NCBI GenBank assembly: GCA_041688015.1
Contig: JBDNIY010000007.1
Coordinates: 1-64,000, forward strand
Length of the DNA: 64,000 bases
Reading direction: 5' to 3'
From: Parvibaculum sp041688015
Lineage (GTDB): Bacteria; Pseudomonadota; Alphaproteobacteria; Parvibaculales; Parvibaculaceae
The notes beneath the pieces were generated by a model, which saw nothing but the letters and a program-made list of their open reading frames with translations, made no database searches and was not told the origin of the DNA. How positions within the stretch are numbered: the first letter of the stretch is position 1; each line of letters starts with the position of its first letter. This document shows, in pieces, positions 18,805 through 27,256 of the stretch. A program made the position numbers and the translations under genes.

Positions 18805-20222
18805 GCCATCTCGACCGCCGCAGTCTGCTGAAATTTGCCACCGCCGCATCGGCCATTGCGGCCACCGGCGCGATCCCCGACATTGTGACGCGCGCCTTTG
18901 CCGACGACGCTCCCGTAAAGCCCCAAGTTGCAAAACCAGTGGCCAAGCCTCTGCCTTGGTACAATTGGTCGGGCAATCAAAAATCAAACCCGGTAACACG
19001 CTATGCCCCGGCCAGCGAAGGCGAACTGGCTGAAATCATCAAATCGACGGTGACGCCGATCCGCGCGGTGGGCGCCGGTCATTCCTTTTCGCCGCTGGTG
19101 CCAACGGACGGCACTTTGCTGACGCTTGATCGCATGGCAGGCATCACCAATGTGGACAAGGCTACATTTCAAGCCGATGTGATAGCAGGCACGCGCCTTG
19201 TCCAAATGAACGAAGACCTCGCCAAGGTCGGCATGTCGGTCGACAATCTGCCTGACATCAACAAGCAATCGCTGGCAGGTGCGCTGGCTACTTCCACGCA
19301 TGGCGCAGGCGCAAAGCTCGGCGCGCTACCGACCTTCGTCAAAAACATGCGGCTGGTGACAGCAGCGGGCGAAACCATTGAGTGCGACGCCGACAATAAT
19401 GCCGATATCTTTCAAGCGGCCCGCGTCTCGCTGGGCGCGCTCGGCATTGTCACCAATGTGCGTATGCAAGCCCGACCCCTGTTCAAACTGAAACGCCGCA
19501 CATGGATGCAGCCTATCGATGAGATGCTCGAACGCCTGCCCGAGCTTGAAAAGGCGCATCGTAATTTCGAATTCTACTACATCCCTTTTTCAGGCATGGC
19601 GCTCGGCATCACCAATGACGAAACAGATGAGCCGGAAACACCTGCACAGCCGAACCCGGATGACGACGCCGTGCTGCAACTAAAAATGTTGCAAGACTGG
19701 CTCGGTTGGTCGCCAACGCTGCGCCGTTGGGCCATTCAGAAAGCGATGGCGGACTATCCCGTCGAGGAGCGCGTGGACTATTCCTACAAGACGCTCTCAA
19801 CCGAACGCGGTGTGCGTTTCAATGAAATGGAATATCACCTGCCACGCGAGGAAGCGCCCGCCGCGCTGCGCAAAATCATCAAGACGATCGAAGACAACAA
19901 CATCAGGGTGTTCTTCCCGATCGAATTTCGCACCATTGCCGCCGACGACATCTGGCTCAGCCCCTTCCATCAGCGCGAGACGATTTCGATTGCCGTGCAT
20001 CAGTTCCACGAATGGGACTACCGCCCCTATTTCGCGCAGATCGAACCCATCCATTGGGCCCATCATGGCCGTCCGCATTGGGGCAAGATCAATACGCTGA
20101 AGGGCGAGGATTTTGCAAAGCTCTATCCCAAGTGGGACGATTTTTTGAAGGTGCGCGCGGCACTGGACCCGCAGGGTAAGTTTTTGACACCGCAGATGAA
20201 GGCGATGCTGGGCGTGGCGTAA
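18801..20222 (+). CDS. Tat-exported FAD-linked sugar-lactone dehydrogenase/oxidase (ALO family)
   Basis: This flavoprotein of about 473 residues belongs to the VAO/PCMH fold with a D-arabinono-1,4-lactone oxidase C-terminal domain. The N terminus has a twin-arginine signal (DRRSLLKF, then a hydrophobic stretch). The FAD domain shows GAGHSFSPL, where His94 is in the position used for covalent flavin attachment in aldonolactone oxidases, and ALATSTHGAG. The HWGK motif of the ALO domain lies near residue 426. The start ATG overlaps the cytochrome stop. A longer reading frame upstream lies inside the cytochrome gene and is not used. Family members oxidise aldonolactones or alditols, but the substrate here is not determined. 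Confidence 0.88.
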   Translation: MSHLDRRSLLKFATAASAIAATGAIPDIVTRAFADDAPVKPQVAKPVAKPLPWYNWSGNQKSNPVTRYAPASEGELAEIIKSTVTPIRAVGAGHSFSPLVPTDGTLLTLDRMAGITNVDKATFQADVIAGTRLVQMNEDLAKVGMSVDNLPDINKQSLAGALATSTHGAGAKLGALPTFVKNMRLVTAAGETIECDADNNADIFQAARVSLGALGIVTNVRMQARPLFKLKRRTWMQPIDEMLERLPELEKAHRNFEFYYIPFSGMALGITNDETDEPETPAQPNPDDDAVLQLKMLQDWLGWSPTLRRWAIQKAMADYPVEERVDYSYKTLSTERGVRFNEMEYHLPREEAPAALRKIIKTIEDNNIRVFFPIEFRTIAADDIWLSPFHQRETISIAVHQFHEWDYRPYFAQIEPIHWAHHGRPHWGKINTLKGEDFAKLYPKWDDFLKVRAALDPQGKFLTPQMKAMLGVA

Positions 20223-20249
20223 GGGGAAGAAGAAGGCAAAAAATCCATC

Positions 20250-20338
20250 GTCATGCGCGGACTTGATCCACGTATCCACGTCTTCACAGCACCCAGCGAA
20301 GAAAAGACGTGGATGGCCGGGTCAAGCCCGGCCATGAC
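20250..20338. repeat. dispersed-type long inverted repeat (family B)
   Basis: The arms of about 35 bases start GTCATGCGCGGACTTGATCC (20250) and end CAAGCCCGGCCATGAC (20338). They meet at matching ACGTCTT / AAGACGT ends with a 19-base centre. This is a different sequence from the repeat at 11975. It lies in the convergent gap between the flavoprotein and DUF1178 genes. Confidence 0.75.
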
Positions 20339-20353
20339 AGAATTTTCTATGCC

Positions 20354-20782
20354 TCAGTTCGTCTGCTTGCGTGACACACCCGACAACGGTGCCACCTCGA
20401 CACCCTCTTCGATCAGGGCGCTCGCCTCTTCAAGCGATGCCTCGCCATAGATTGCACGCGGGGCTTCTTCTTCGTAGTGGATTGCGCGCGCGATGTCGGC
20501 GAATTTGTCGCCGACATTTTCAAAGTTTGCCTCAACATGCTTGCGGAACGCCGCCATCATATTGACGTCCTGTTTAGTATCAGGCGCAACGACGCGGGAT
20601 TTGGTTTTACTCTTCTTCGTGCCCGCCACATTGGGGGCCATAAGCCCGCGCCGCACGACAGTGTTGCCACAATGGGGACAGGTGACGTCACCGCGCGTGG
20701 CCTGTTCGTCAAAGCCAGCAGACGAGCCAAACCAACCATCGAACTCATGGTCATGTTCACAAAGAAGCGTGTAATGGATCAT
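20354..20782 (-). CDS. DUF1178 family protein
   Basis: This 142-residue protein is recognised by MIHYTLLCEHDHEFDGWF at the start and a CPHCG zinc-ribbon-like pair near residue 36. The first cysteine (LLCEHDHEF) may complete the metal site. Function is unknown. It is the last gene of a comF-grxC-amidase-DUF1178 run, and its ATG overlaps the amidase stop by 4 bases. Confidence 0.85.
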   Translation of the reverse strand: MIHYTLLCEHDHEFDGWFGSSAGFDEQATRGDVTCPHCGNTVVRRGLMAPNVAGTKKSKTKSRVVAPDTKQDVNMMAAFRKHVEANFENVGDKFADIARAIHYEEEAPRAIYGEASLEEASALIEEGVEVAPLSGVSRKQTN

Positions 20783-21630
20783 TGCACGACCGATGGCGTG
20801 GCAAAGGTGCGGTCATGGGTGAGGCTTGGCACACGGGACCGCGCGTCGGCTACTTTGGCAGGATCAATTTCGGCCATCACGACGCAAGGCTCCGTGCCTG
20901 CCTCGGCGATGATCTCACCCCAAGGGGCGACGATGAGGCTGTGGCCGTAGGTCTCGCGGCCGTTCTCATGGCGGCCCCCTTGAGCGGGCGCAAGAACATA
21001 AGCGCCGCTTTCAATGGCACGCGCACGCAACAGCACATGCCAATGCGCTTCGCCTGTGGGCCGCGTGAAGGCGGACGGCACGGTCAGAAAATCGGACCCC
21101 GCCTTGGCGATTGCGCGATAGAGATGAGGAAAGCGCAGGTCATAACAGACACTCATACCGAGACGGCCCCAGGGCAGATCGGCAGTGACGGCTTCAGCAC
21201 CGGGTGCAAAGTTTTTCGACTCGCGATAGCTTTCGCCACCGCCGAGATCGACATCAAACATATGGATTTTGTCGTAACGTGCAGCGATGGAGCCATCCGG
21301 CGCGATGAGGAAAGAGCGATTGGCAAGCTTGTCAGCCGCGATCTTGATAGGGAGTGAGCCGATCAGCGTCCATATTTTTTTGGACACGGCGACCGCGCGA
21401 AAGGCGGCCAGCGCCAGATCGTCGGCCTCAGTCACCGTCTTTTCAAACAGCAACGCGCTTTTGGCTTCCATCAGCGAGGTATTTTCAGGCGTCGTCACAA
21501 ATTGCGCACCTGCCACCGCCGCCTCTTCAATCAGGCTGACAGCCAAATCAACATTGGGCTGAACCTCACGGCCTGCCCGCAACTGCACACAGGCAGCCAG
21601 AAAAGGCGATTTGGTGAGCGCGGCGCTCAT
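20779..21630 (-). CDS. carbon-nitrogen hydrolase, Nit2-like
   Basis: This 283-residue nitrilase-fold enzyme has the full catalytic triad: Glu49 (TTPENTSL), Lys121 (YDKIHMFDVD) and Cys162 (SVCYDLRFP). The DLRFP context is that of the Nit1/Nit2 branch, which removes deaminated glutathione or omega-amides. The neighbouring glutaredoxin gene makes a glutathione-repair role plausible. I use the ATG at 21630 rather than a TTG three codons earlier. Confidence 0.88.
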   Translation of the reverse strand: MSAALTKSPFLAACVQLRAGREVQPNVDLAVSLIEEAAVAGAQFVTTPENTSLMEAKSALLFEKTVTEADDLALAAFRAVAVSKKIWTLIGSLPIKIAADKLANRSFLIAPDGSIAARYDKIHMFDVDLGGGESYRESKNFAPGAEAVTADLPWGRLGMSVCYDLRFPHLYRAIAKAGSDFLTVPSAFTRPTGEAHWHVLLRARAIESGAYVLAPAQGGRHENGRETYGHSLIVAPWGEIIAEAGTEPCVVMAEIDPAKVADARSRVPSLTHDRTFATPSVVQ

Positions 21631-21642
21631 GCTGATCAAGCC

Positions 21643-21900
21643 TCAGGCCGCCAACAGCGGATCGAGCTTGCCGCTGTGGTCGAGCGCATAGAGTTCATCA
21701 CACCCACCAACATGGGTGTCGCCAACAAAAATCTGCGGCACCGTATAGCTGCCATGCGCGCGCTTGGTCATCGCATCACGCAAAGCGGCATCCATACCCA
21801 CATCGATTTCCTTAAACGCCACACCCTTATCGGTGAGCAGCGCCTTGGCCCGATAGCAATAGGGGCACATCATGGTTGTATAAATCGTCACGTCCGCCAT
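21643..21900 (-). CDS. grxC: glutaredoxin 3
   Basis: This 85-residue dithiol glutaredoxin has active site CPYC (residues 12-15), the cis-proline motif TVPQIF and the glutathione-binding GGCDEL. It reduces disulfides with glutathione. It lies 12 bases upstream of the Nit2-like gene and 30 bases downstream of comF. Confidence 0.96.
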   Translation of the reverse strand: MADVTIYTTMMCPYCYRAKALLTDKGVAFKEIDVGMDAALRDAMTKRAHGSYTVPQIFVGDTHVGGCDELYALDHSGKLDPLLAA

Positions 21901-21930
21901 CAGCGGGAACTCCTCAAATATGTCTGTCCA

Positions 21931-22704
21931 TCATATAGAAACTCCATCGCCCTGAACAACCCGCGCCAGCGCCAGCACGCGAACCTCGCGCGCACCAGCG
22001 GCATTGAGCACCCGCGCGCAAGCGTCAATCGTGGCCCCTGTGGTGATGACATCATCAATCAGAACGATGGTTTTGCCTTCGATATGCGCCCCCGCGCCGG
22101 TGGCAAGCCGAAACGCACCCGCGACATTGCGTCGCCGCGCCGCACCCGACAAGCCGACCTGCGGTCGCGTCGCGCGCACCCGCTCAAGCAAATCGGCGGC
22201 AAAGCTCAAGTGGTGCAGATCGGCTAGACGATGGGCCAGCTCGCCCGCCTGATTATAGCGCCGCGCAAACAGCCGCCTGCGATGCAGCGGCACCGGCAAG
22301 ACGAGATCGGCGCCCTCCAACAGTTCAGCGCCCGCGCGCGCCATCCAACGGGCAAAGGCAGGCGCGGCCTCCATCCGGTCGGCAAATTTAAACCGTAAAA
22401 TAAGCCGCGCACTGGCCTGATTGTAACGCATGACGCTGCGGGCGCGCGCATAGGGCGGCGGGTTGTCGATGAGTTCAGGGCGCACCACAGGTTCGCCGGG
22501 ATCAAAGGCAATCGGCAACCCGCTTACTTCGCAATAGGGCCGCTCGATGAAATCAACCGCCGACCAGCAGATAGCGCAAAGGCCACCTTGCAAGCTGACC
22601 GGCCCGCCACAGCCCATGCAATGCGGCGGCAAGGCAAAATCAGCTAGCCGCGCGGCGGCATGGCGCAGGCTGGAGACGATGGGTGCAAGATTTTGTCCGG
22701 TCAT
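21931..22704 (-). CDS. ComF family phosphoribosyltransferase-like protein
   Basis: This 257-residue protein has an N-terminal zinc-finger-like cluster (Cys29, Cys32, Cys43, Cys46). The type I phosphoribosyltransferase fold has the PRPP loop DDVITTGAT (217-225). ComF proteins are linked to DNA uptake and recombination in naturally competent bacteria, but in alphaproteobacteria the role is not clear to me. It is the first gene of the minus-strand run ending at 20354. Confidence 0.92.
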   Translation of the reverse strand: MTGQNLAPIVSSLRHAAARLADFALPPHCMGCGGPVSLQGGLCAICWSAVDFIERPYCEVSGLPIAFDPGEPVVRPELIDNPPPYARARSVMRYNQASARLILRFKFADRMEAAPAFARWMARAGAELLEGADLVLPVPLHRRRLFARRYNQAGELAHRLADLHHLSFAADLLERVRATRPQVGLSGAARRRNVAGAFRLATGAGAHIEGKTIVLIDDVITTGATIDACARVLNAAGAREVRVLALARVVQGDGVSI

Positions 22705-22763
22705 TTGACGCTTAGTCTAGCAGAGGACTTGCGGCAACGCGCCTGTCAAACCATGATGCGCCC

Positions 22764-23678
22764 ATGCCAGAGACCACTCCGAATAACCCTAATACCATGC
22801 GTGTTTTTGACCGCGCGCTACACGCCCAACACAGGGCCCGCGCGGCGGCAAATTTTAGCGCCCACGACTTCCTGTTGCGCCGTGTCGCTGAAAACATGGA
22901 AGACCGGCTTGAAATCATCAGACGTGATTTTCCGCTGGCGCTTGATCTGGGCGCGCATCAGGGCTTTCTCACTCAGATGACACGCGACGCAGCCAAATTA
23001 GGCCAGATCATCACCGCTGATCTCTCGCCCACCATGCTCAACCACGCAAAGGGCCTCCGCGTCGTCCTCGACGAAGAGCGCCTGCCCTTTGCCGACAAGA
23101 GTTTCAATCTCATTGCCTCTGCCCTGTCGCTGCATTGGGTGAACGACCTGCCCGGCGCGATGATCCAGATCCGCCGTGCGCTGGTGCCAGACGGGCTGTT
23201 CATGGGCGCGCTGTTTGGCGGCGAGACGCTGATCGAATTGCGCCAATCGCTGGCCGAAGCAGAAGTCGAATGCGAAGGCGGGTTGAGCCCCCGCGTCTCG
23301 CCTTTCGCTGACCTGCGCGACATGGGCGCGCTGATGCAACGGGCGGGCTTTGCGCTGCCCGTCGTCGATAGCGACCGCGTGACGGTCAATTATGGCAGCG
23401 TGCTAAAACTGATGGCAGAACTGCGCGGCATGGGCGAGACCAACGCGCTGATCGAGCGCCACCGCACGCCGATGAGACGCGCCACGCTGTTGCGGGCTGC
23501 TGAAATCTATCAGGAAAATTTTGGACTGGCCGACGGCCGCGTGCCTGCCACCTTCGAGATCATCATGCTGGCAGGCTGGAGCCCACATGAGAGCCAGCAA
23601 AAACCACTGCGCCCGGGTTCGGCGAAGGCACGGCTGGCCGATGCGCTGGGAACGGAAGAAATCAAGGCCCCGCGCTAA
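22764..23678 (+). CDS. SAM-dependent methyltransferase-fold protein, NDUFAF5/BioC-like
   Basis: This 304-residue protein has a class I methyltransferase fold with motif I LDLGAHQGFLTQ near residue 53 and HWVNDLPGAMIQIRR in the middle. The early FDRALHAQHRARAA segment is characteristic of alphaproteobacterial relatives of mitochondrial NDUFAF5. NDUFAF5 hydroxylates an arginine of the complex I subunit NDUFS7. BioC, the pimeloyl-pathway methyltransferase, is the alternative, but no biotin genes are near. It is divergent from comF with a 59-base gap. Confidence 0.8.
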   Translation: MPETTPNNPNTMRVFDRALHAQHRARAAANFSAHDFLLRRVAENMEDRLEIIRRDFPLALDLGAHQGFLTQMTRDAAKLGQIITADLSPTMLNHAKGLRVVLDEERLPFADKSFNLIASALSLHWVNDLPGAMIQIRRALVPDGLFMGALFGGETLIELRQSLAEAEVECEGGLSPRVSPFADLRDMGALMQRAGFALPVVDSDRVTVNYGSVLKLMAELRGMGETNALIERHRTPMRRATLLRAAEIYQENFGLADGRVPATFEIIMLAGWSPHESQQKPLRPGSAKARLADALGTEEIKAPR

Positions 23679-23702
23679 GCCAAAGCATCAGACAGAAAAA
23701 GA

Positions 23703-23882
23703 TCAGGCGAGAAAGTCGACGATGCGCTGAAACATATCGGTCAGATGGGTGCCGACAGTTGCCGCTGCAGCGGTGACCACAATCGACAAAAGCGCGAGGA
23801 TCAGACCATATTCTATGGCCGTGGCGCCGCTCGTATCGCGCTTAAATTGCTCCAGAGTCTGAATTGTTTTTTTCGTCGCCAT
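23703..23882 (-). CDS. Flp family type IVb pilin
   Basis: This 59-residue pilin has a short basic leader, a probable prepilin peptidase site after Gly19 (TSG/ATAIEYG with the conserved Glu-Tyr pair) and one hydrophobic helix. The ATG at 23882 is preceded by GAGGGTGG. A GTG four codons earlier is less likely. No tad secretion genes are in the window, so the pilin is an orphan here. Confidence 0.9.
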   Translation of the reverse strand: MATKKTIQTLEQFKRDTSGATAIEYGLILALLSIVVTAAAATVGTHLTDMFQRIVDFLA

Positions 23883-23924
23883 AACCACCCTCACTCAATC
23901 TTGCGCGGCTTGGCCCCAGCACCC

Positions 23925-24353
23925 CTAGAGCAAATCAAGCAACGCTGCCACAAGCGGTTCATCCGCCGGTGGCATCGCAAAGCCCCTCAAACCAGCGGGC
24001 TTCACCCATTCAAGCGCCTGATCTTCCAGACCCTGAACCTGTCCTTGCCAACGCCGACACACATAAAGCGGCATCAGCAGATGAAAATCCTCGTAGGCGT
24101 GGCTTGCAAACGTCAGCGGCGCAAGACAGGCTTTCTCAACCGTGATGCCAAGCTCCTCATGCAGCTCCCGGATCAAAGTTTCCTCCGGCATTTCGCCGGG
24201 CTCGACCTTGCCGCCGGGAAATTCCCACAAGCCCGCAAGCGGTTTGCCTTGCGGACGTTGGGCCAGCAACACGCGACCATCAACATCGACCAGCGCACAG
24301 GCGACCACCAAAAGAAGTCGAAATGACTTGGGGCTGTCGGCGCGCTTATCCAT
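23925..24353 (-). CDS. Nudix hydrolase, MutT-like
   Basis: This protein of about 142 residues has a complete Nudix box starting GGKVEPGE and ending RELHEELGI. The RPQGKPLAGLWEFPGG lead-in is characteristic of MutT/8-oxo-dGTP diphosphatases, which cleanse the nucleotide pool. The sequence immediately downstream of argJ fits this because MutT is found next to argJ in many alphaproteobacteria. The start may instead be a GTG at 24362. Confidence 0.88.
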   Translation of the reverse strand: MDKRADSPKSFRLLLVVACALVDVDGRVLLAQRPQGKPLAGLWEFPGGKVEPGEMPEETLIRELHEELGITVEKACLAPLTFASHAYEDFHLLMPLYVCRRWQGQVQGLEDQALEWVKPAGLRGFAMPPADEPLVAALLDLL

Positions 24354-24448
24354 ATTCTTCACATCACTTGATTAATAAAATGGCGCGGCAACATGGTGAA
24401 CTTGAGGTAAATGCCTCTCAAACACCCACGCGTCCCACGTCAAAGGCC

Positions 24449-25906
24449 TTAGCTGCGATAATCCGCATTGATCGAGATATAGCCATGCGTCAGATCGCAG
24501 GTCCACACCGTCGCTGCGCCTAAGCCGACGCCGACATCAACTTCGATGGCGATATTGGCACCCTTCATGTGCTTGGCGACAGGACGCTCATCAAAGTCTG
24601 GCACCGCTTCGCCCTCACGCGCCACATCGACGCCGCCGATGCGGATGGCCAGCCGGTCACGATTAGCTGCCTCGCCCGACTTGCCGACCGCCATGACGAT
24701 GCGACCCCAATTGGCGTCCTCGCCGGCAATGGCGGTTTTGACGAGCGGCGAGTTGGCGATGACCAAGCCGATGCGGCGCGCCGCCGCCGTGCTCTCAGCG
24801 CCGCTCACCGCGATTGAAATGAACTTGGTGGCCCCCTCACCGTCGCGCACGACCTGATGGGCAAGGTCGAGCAGCAAATCGTCAAGCGCGGCGCGGAAAG
24901 CCACCAGACGCGTATCGACCACGGAGGCGATATTGGTTTGCCCCCGCATCGCCGTGCCGGTGGCAAAGACGAGCAGCGTGTCTGACGTCGAGGTATCGCT
25001 GTCTACGGTGATGGCATTGAAGCTCTTGCCAGCGCCTTGCGTGACCAGCGATTGCAGCAGCGGCGCAGCGATGGCCGCGTCCGTCACCACAAAAGCGAGC
25101 ATGGTGGCAAGGTCGGGCGCAATCATGCCCGAGCCTTTAGCGATGCCGTTGATCGTCACTTTCACGCCGCCCATATCGACCACCCGCGTCGCCAGCTTGC
25201 GATAGGTGTCGGTCGTCATAATGGCGCGCGCGGCTTTGTCCCAATTATTCTCATCGGCATCAAAGAGCGCCGTGCCGATACCCTCGATAATGGGCTTGGG
25301 GTCGAGCGGCTGACCGATGACGCCGGTGGAGACGACATAGACCTCGCTCGCCATCGCCCCTGCGGCCCGCGCGGCAGCATCGACCGTCGCCTCGACGGTG
25401 GCGACGCCCCGCTTACCGGTAAAGGCATTGGAATTGCCGGAATTGACGACAAGGATGCGACCTGCACCGCTCTTGACGTTAGCCCGGCAGAGATCAACCG
25501 GCGCAGACGCGGTCTTTGAAGTGGTGAAGACGCCCGCCGCGGTCGTGCCGTCGGGCAAACGGATCACCAACACATCGTCGCGGCCTTTATATTTGATGCC
25601 CGTCGCGGCGGTGCCGATGTCCACGCCCTCAAGCGGCGGCAATTTGGCAAATTTCTTGGGCGCAAGCGGCGAGACGAGGCTAACGGTCTTGGTTTTGGCT
25701 GCGGCTTTGGCCTTGGGTGAGGCTTTTTTGGCAGACGCCTTTTTGGCCGGAGCCTTTTTCAAAGCTGCCTTTTTAGCCGGGGCTTTCTTGGGTGTGGATT
25801 TCTTGGCGGCGGCCTTTTTGACGGCAGGCTTTTTGGCAACTGTTTTTTTGACAGCGAGCTTATTATTGGCCGGTGCTTTTTTCACAGACTTCTTCTTCGT
25901 CGTCAC
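24449..25906 (-). CDS. argJ: bifunctional glutamate N-acetyltransferase / amino-acid acetyltransferase with lysine-rich N-terminal tail
   Basis: ArgJ moves acetyl groups from N-acetylornithine to glutamate in the arginine cycle. The body (from about residue 90, GVDIGTAATGIKYKGRDD) is complete, including the autocleavage site ahead of the nucleophilic Thr in IAPDLATMLAF. The first 72 residues are unusual: a Lys/Ala/Pro tail with repeated KKAPAKKA units, like histone H1 or the HU/H1 tails of bacteria. The GTG at 25906 is the chosen start since GGAG stands 7 bases ahead. A TTG at 25951 would lengthen it. Total is 485 residues against a usual 400-410. Confidence 0.93.
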   Translation of the reverse strand: MTTKKKSVKKAPANNKLAVKKTVAKKPAVKKAAAKKSTPKKAPAKKAALKKAPAKKASAKKASPKAKAAAKTKTVSLVSPLAPKKFAKLPPLEGVDIGTAATGIKYKGRDDVLVIRLPDGTTAAGVFTTSKTASAPVDLCRANVKSGAGRILVVNSGNSNAFTGKRGVATVEATVDAAARAAGAMASEVYVVSTGVIGQPLDPKPIIEGIGTALFDADENNWDKAARAIMTTDTYRKLATRVVDMGGVKVTINGIAKGSGMIAPDLATMLAFVVTDAAIAAPLLQSLVTQGAGKSFNAITVDSDTSTSDTLLVFATGTAMRGQTNIASVVDTRLVAFRAALDDLLLDLAHQVVRDGEGATKFISIAVSGAESTAAARRIGLVIANSPLVKTAIAGEDANWGRIVMAVGKSGEAANRDRLAIRIGGVDVAREGEAVPDFDERPVAKHMKGANIAIEVDVGVGLGAATVWTCDLTHGYISINADYRS

Positions 25907-25960
25907 AGGGCCGCTCCGCAAAATTGAGGTTGCTTCACGCTTTGAAGGCAAACCTAGGCG

Positions 25961-26839
25961 TTAAGGCGCGGGCACCATTTGGGGCTGCGCATTGTCTGTG
26001 CCGACAATTTCGATTTTTGCGGCTTTGCGCAAGCCTTCCATGACCTTATTGCCTTCCGAACGCACCAACGTCCGCATGATTTCGTCATGCGCCTGCTCAA
26101 ACGTTGGCTTGGGAGCCTTGCGCGTCGCAATCAGCTTGATGACATGCCAGCCGAACTGCGTCTTGACCGGCGCAGAAACCTGGCCGGGCTTGAGAGCAAA
26201 CACGGCATTGCCGAATTCAGGCACCATGTCGGCCTTTTTGAACCACCCCAGATCGCCACCATTGGCAGCACTGGAATCCTTCGAGGCGGCCTTGGCCTCA
26301 TCTTCAAAGCTCTTGCCGCCCTTGATATCAGCCAAAATCTTGTCGGCCTCGGCCTTAGTGCCGACCAAAATATGGGCCGCATGGGCCTCGGTTGGGGCCT
26401 CGGCTTTGGCGATATTTTCATCGTAATAGGCTTTCACGGCCTTTTCACCGACCCGGTCCCGCATCAACTGGACCCAATAGACGTCACGCATCACCTTTTC
26501 GTCAAAATAAGCCTCGCGGCGTTTGACCATCGGATCATCCTGCATCTTCTTGGAAGCAGCCACTTCGGCCACGATGCGGCGGTCGATCAACATGCTCAGC
26601 AGGTATTGAAACCGCTTCTCCTCGGGCAGACTGGCCAAGGCTTGGCCCATTTCTTCATCAGCCAGCGCAATATCGGACAATTTGATGGGCTTGCCGTTGA
26701 CCGTCGCCACGGTTTCATCATTGCCGGCAGCGGCTGCCACGGGCTCGGCAGCGTCAGCGGCATAGGACACAGGGGCCAGACCGGCCACAAAGCTCAACGC
26801 CAAGGTGCTGGCAACGAGAAGACGACGAGAAGGACGCAT
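25961..26839 (-). CDS. peptidylprolyl isomerase, PpiC/parvulin type
   Basis: This 292-residue periplasmic foldase has a signal peptide at 1-27 (MRPSRRLLVASTLALS ... SYA). An N-terminal helical chaperone part follows, then a parvulin domain (about 150-250) with AHILVGTKAEA, GGDLGWFKKADMVPEFG and TQFGWHVIKL. The family assists folding of exported proteins. The ATG at 26839 follows AGGA by 9 bases. It is divergent from secA, a sensible pairing of export and folding. Confidence 0.94.
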   Translation of the reverse strand: MRPSRRLLVASTLALSFVAGLAPVSYAADAAEPVAAAAGNDETVATVNGKPIKLSDIALADEEMGQALASLPEEKRFQYLLSMLIDRRIVAEVAASKKMQDDPMVKRREAYFDEKVMRDVYWVQLMRDRVGEKAVKAYYDENIAKAEAPTEAHAAHILVGTKAEADKILADIKGGKSFEDEAKAASKDSSAANGGDLGWFKKADMVPEFGNAVFALKPGQVSAPVKTQFGWHVIKLIATRKAPKPTFEQAHDEIMRTLVRSEGNKVMEGLRKAAKIEIVGTDNAQPQMVPAP

Positions 26840-26966
26840 TATGGAATTCCTGAAAGGCACAAACGACGGCACAAGAGCGGTGAGGAGAGGCGTCCTCAAG
26901 CTCGGCCCGAGACGCACGCATTCTGGGACATGATGACCGCTGTGAAAGCCCCACACAAGGCACAGA

Positions 26967-26996
26967 ACATTAACAAAATGAGAGGCTTGAGGTCAA
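26967..26996 (-). promoter_or_regulatory. candidate ppiC-type gene promoter
   Basis: The minus strand has TTGACC (26991-26996), an 18-base spacer and TAATGT (26967-26972), leaving a leader of about 120 bases. Confidence 0.5.
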
Positions 26997-27051
26997 TTGA
27001 ACAGACCCTGGCCCGCGCCCCCATGACGCCACTGGGCGAACCCTAGTTTCA

Positions 27052-27080
27052 TTGACAAGCCTCCACCTGCTGCTTACATG
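27052..27080 (+). promoter_or_regulatory. candidate secA promoter
   Basis: A consensus -35 TTGACA (27052-27057) is followed by 17 bases and TACATG (27075-27080). Transcription would start near 27087, giving a leader of about 170 bases before secA. Confidence 0.5.
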
Positions 27081-27178
27081 TCAGCTGTCTTTTTACCCGC
27101 TGGCACACTGGCCTGACGGCGTTCTGGCCGCCCCTTTCACGATGCGAGGGCGCGCGTGGCAAATGCCCTGAAAAAGGC

Positions 27179-27256
27179 ATGTCCGCTGGATGCTGGCACA
27201 CCACATTGCTGGTTGCCTGCATTTGCTGGGCCGATCGCATGAGGAAGAATATCTAA
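27179..27256 (+). CDS. possible 25-residue leader peptide overlapping secA start
   Basis: An ATG at 27179 opens 25 codons ending in a TAA (27254-27256) that shares its last base with the secA ATG. The peptide starts MSAGCWHTTLLVACICWA and ends in a basic RMRKN. Its Shine-Dalgarno (AAGG) is only one base from the ATG, which argues against efficient translation. It has none of the known arrest motifs. I give it as a possibility because secretion genes are often controlled by upstream peptides. Confidence 0.2.
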   Translation: MSAGCWHTTLLVACICWADRMRKNI

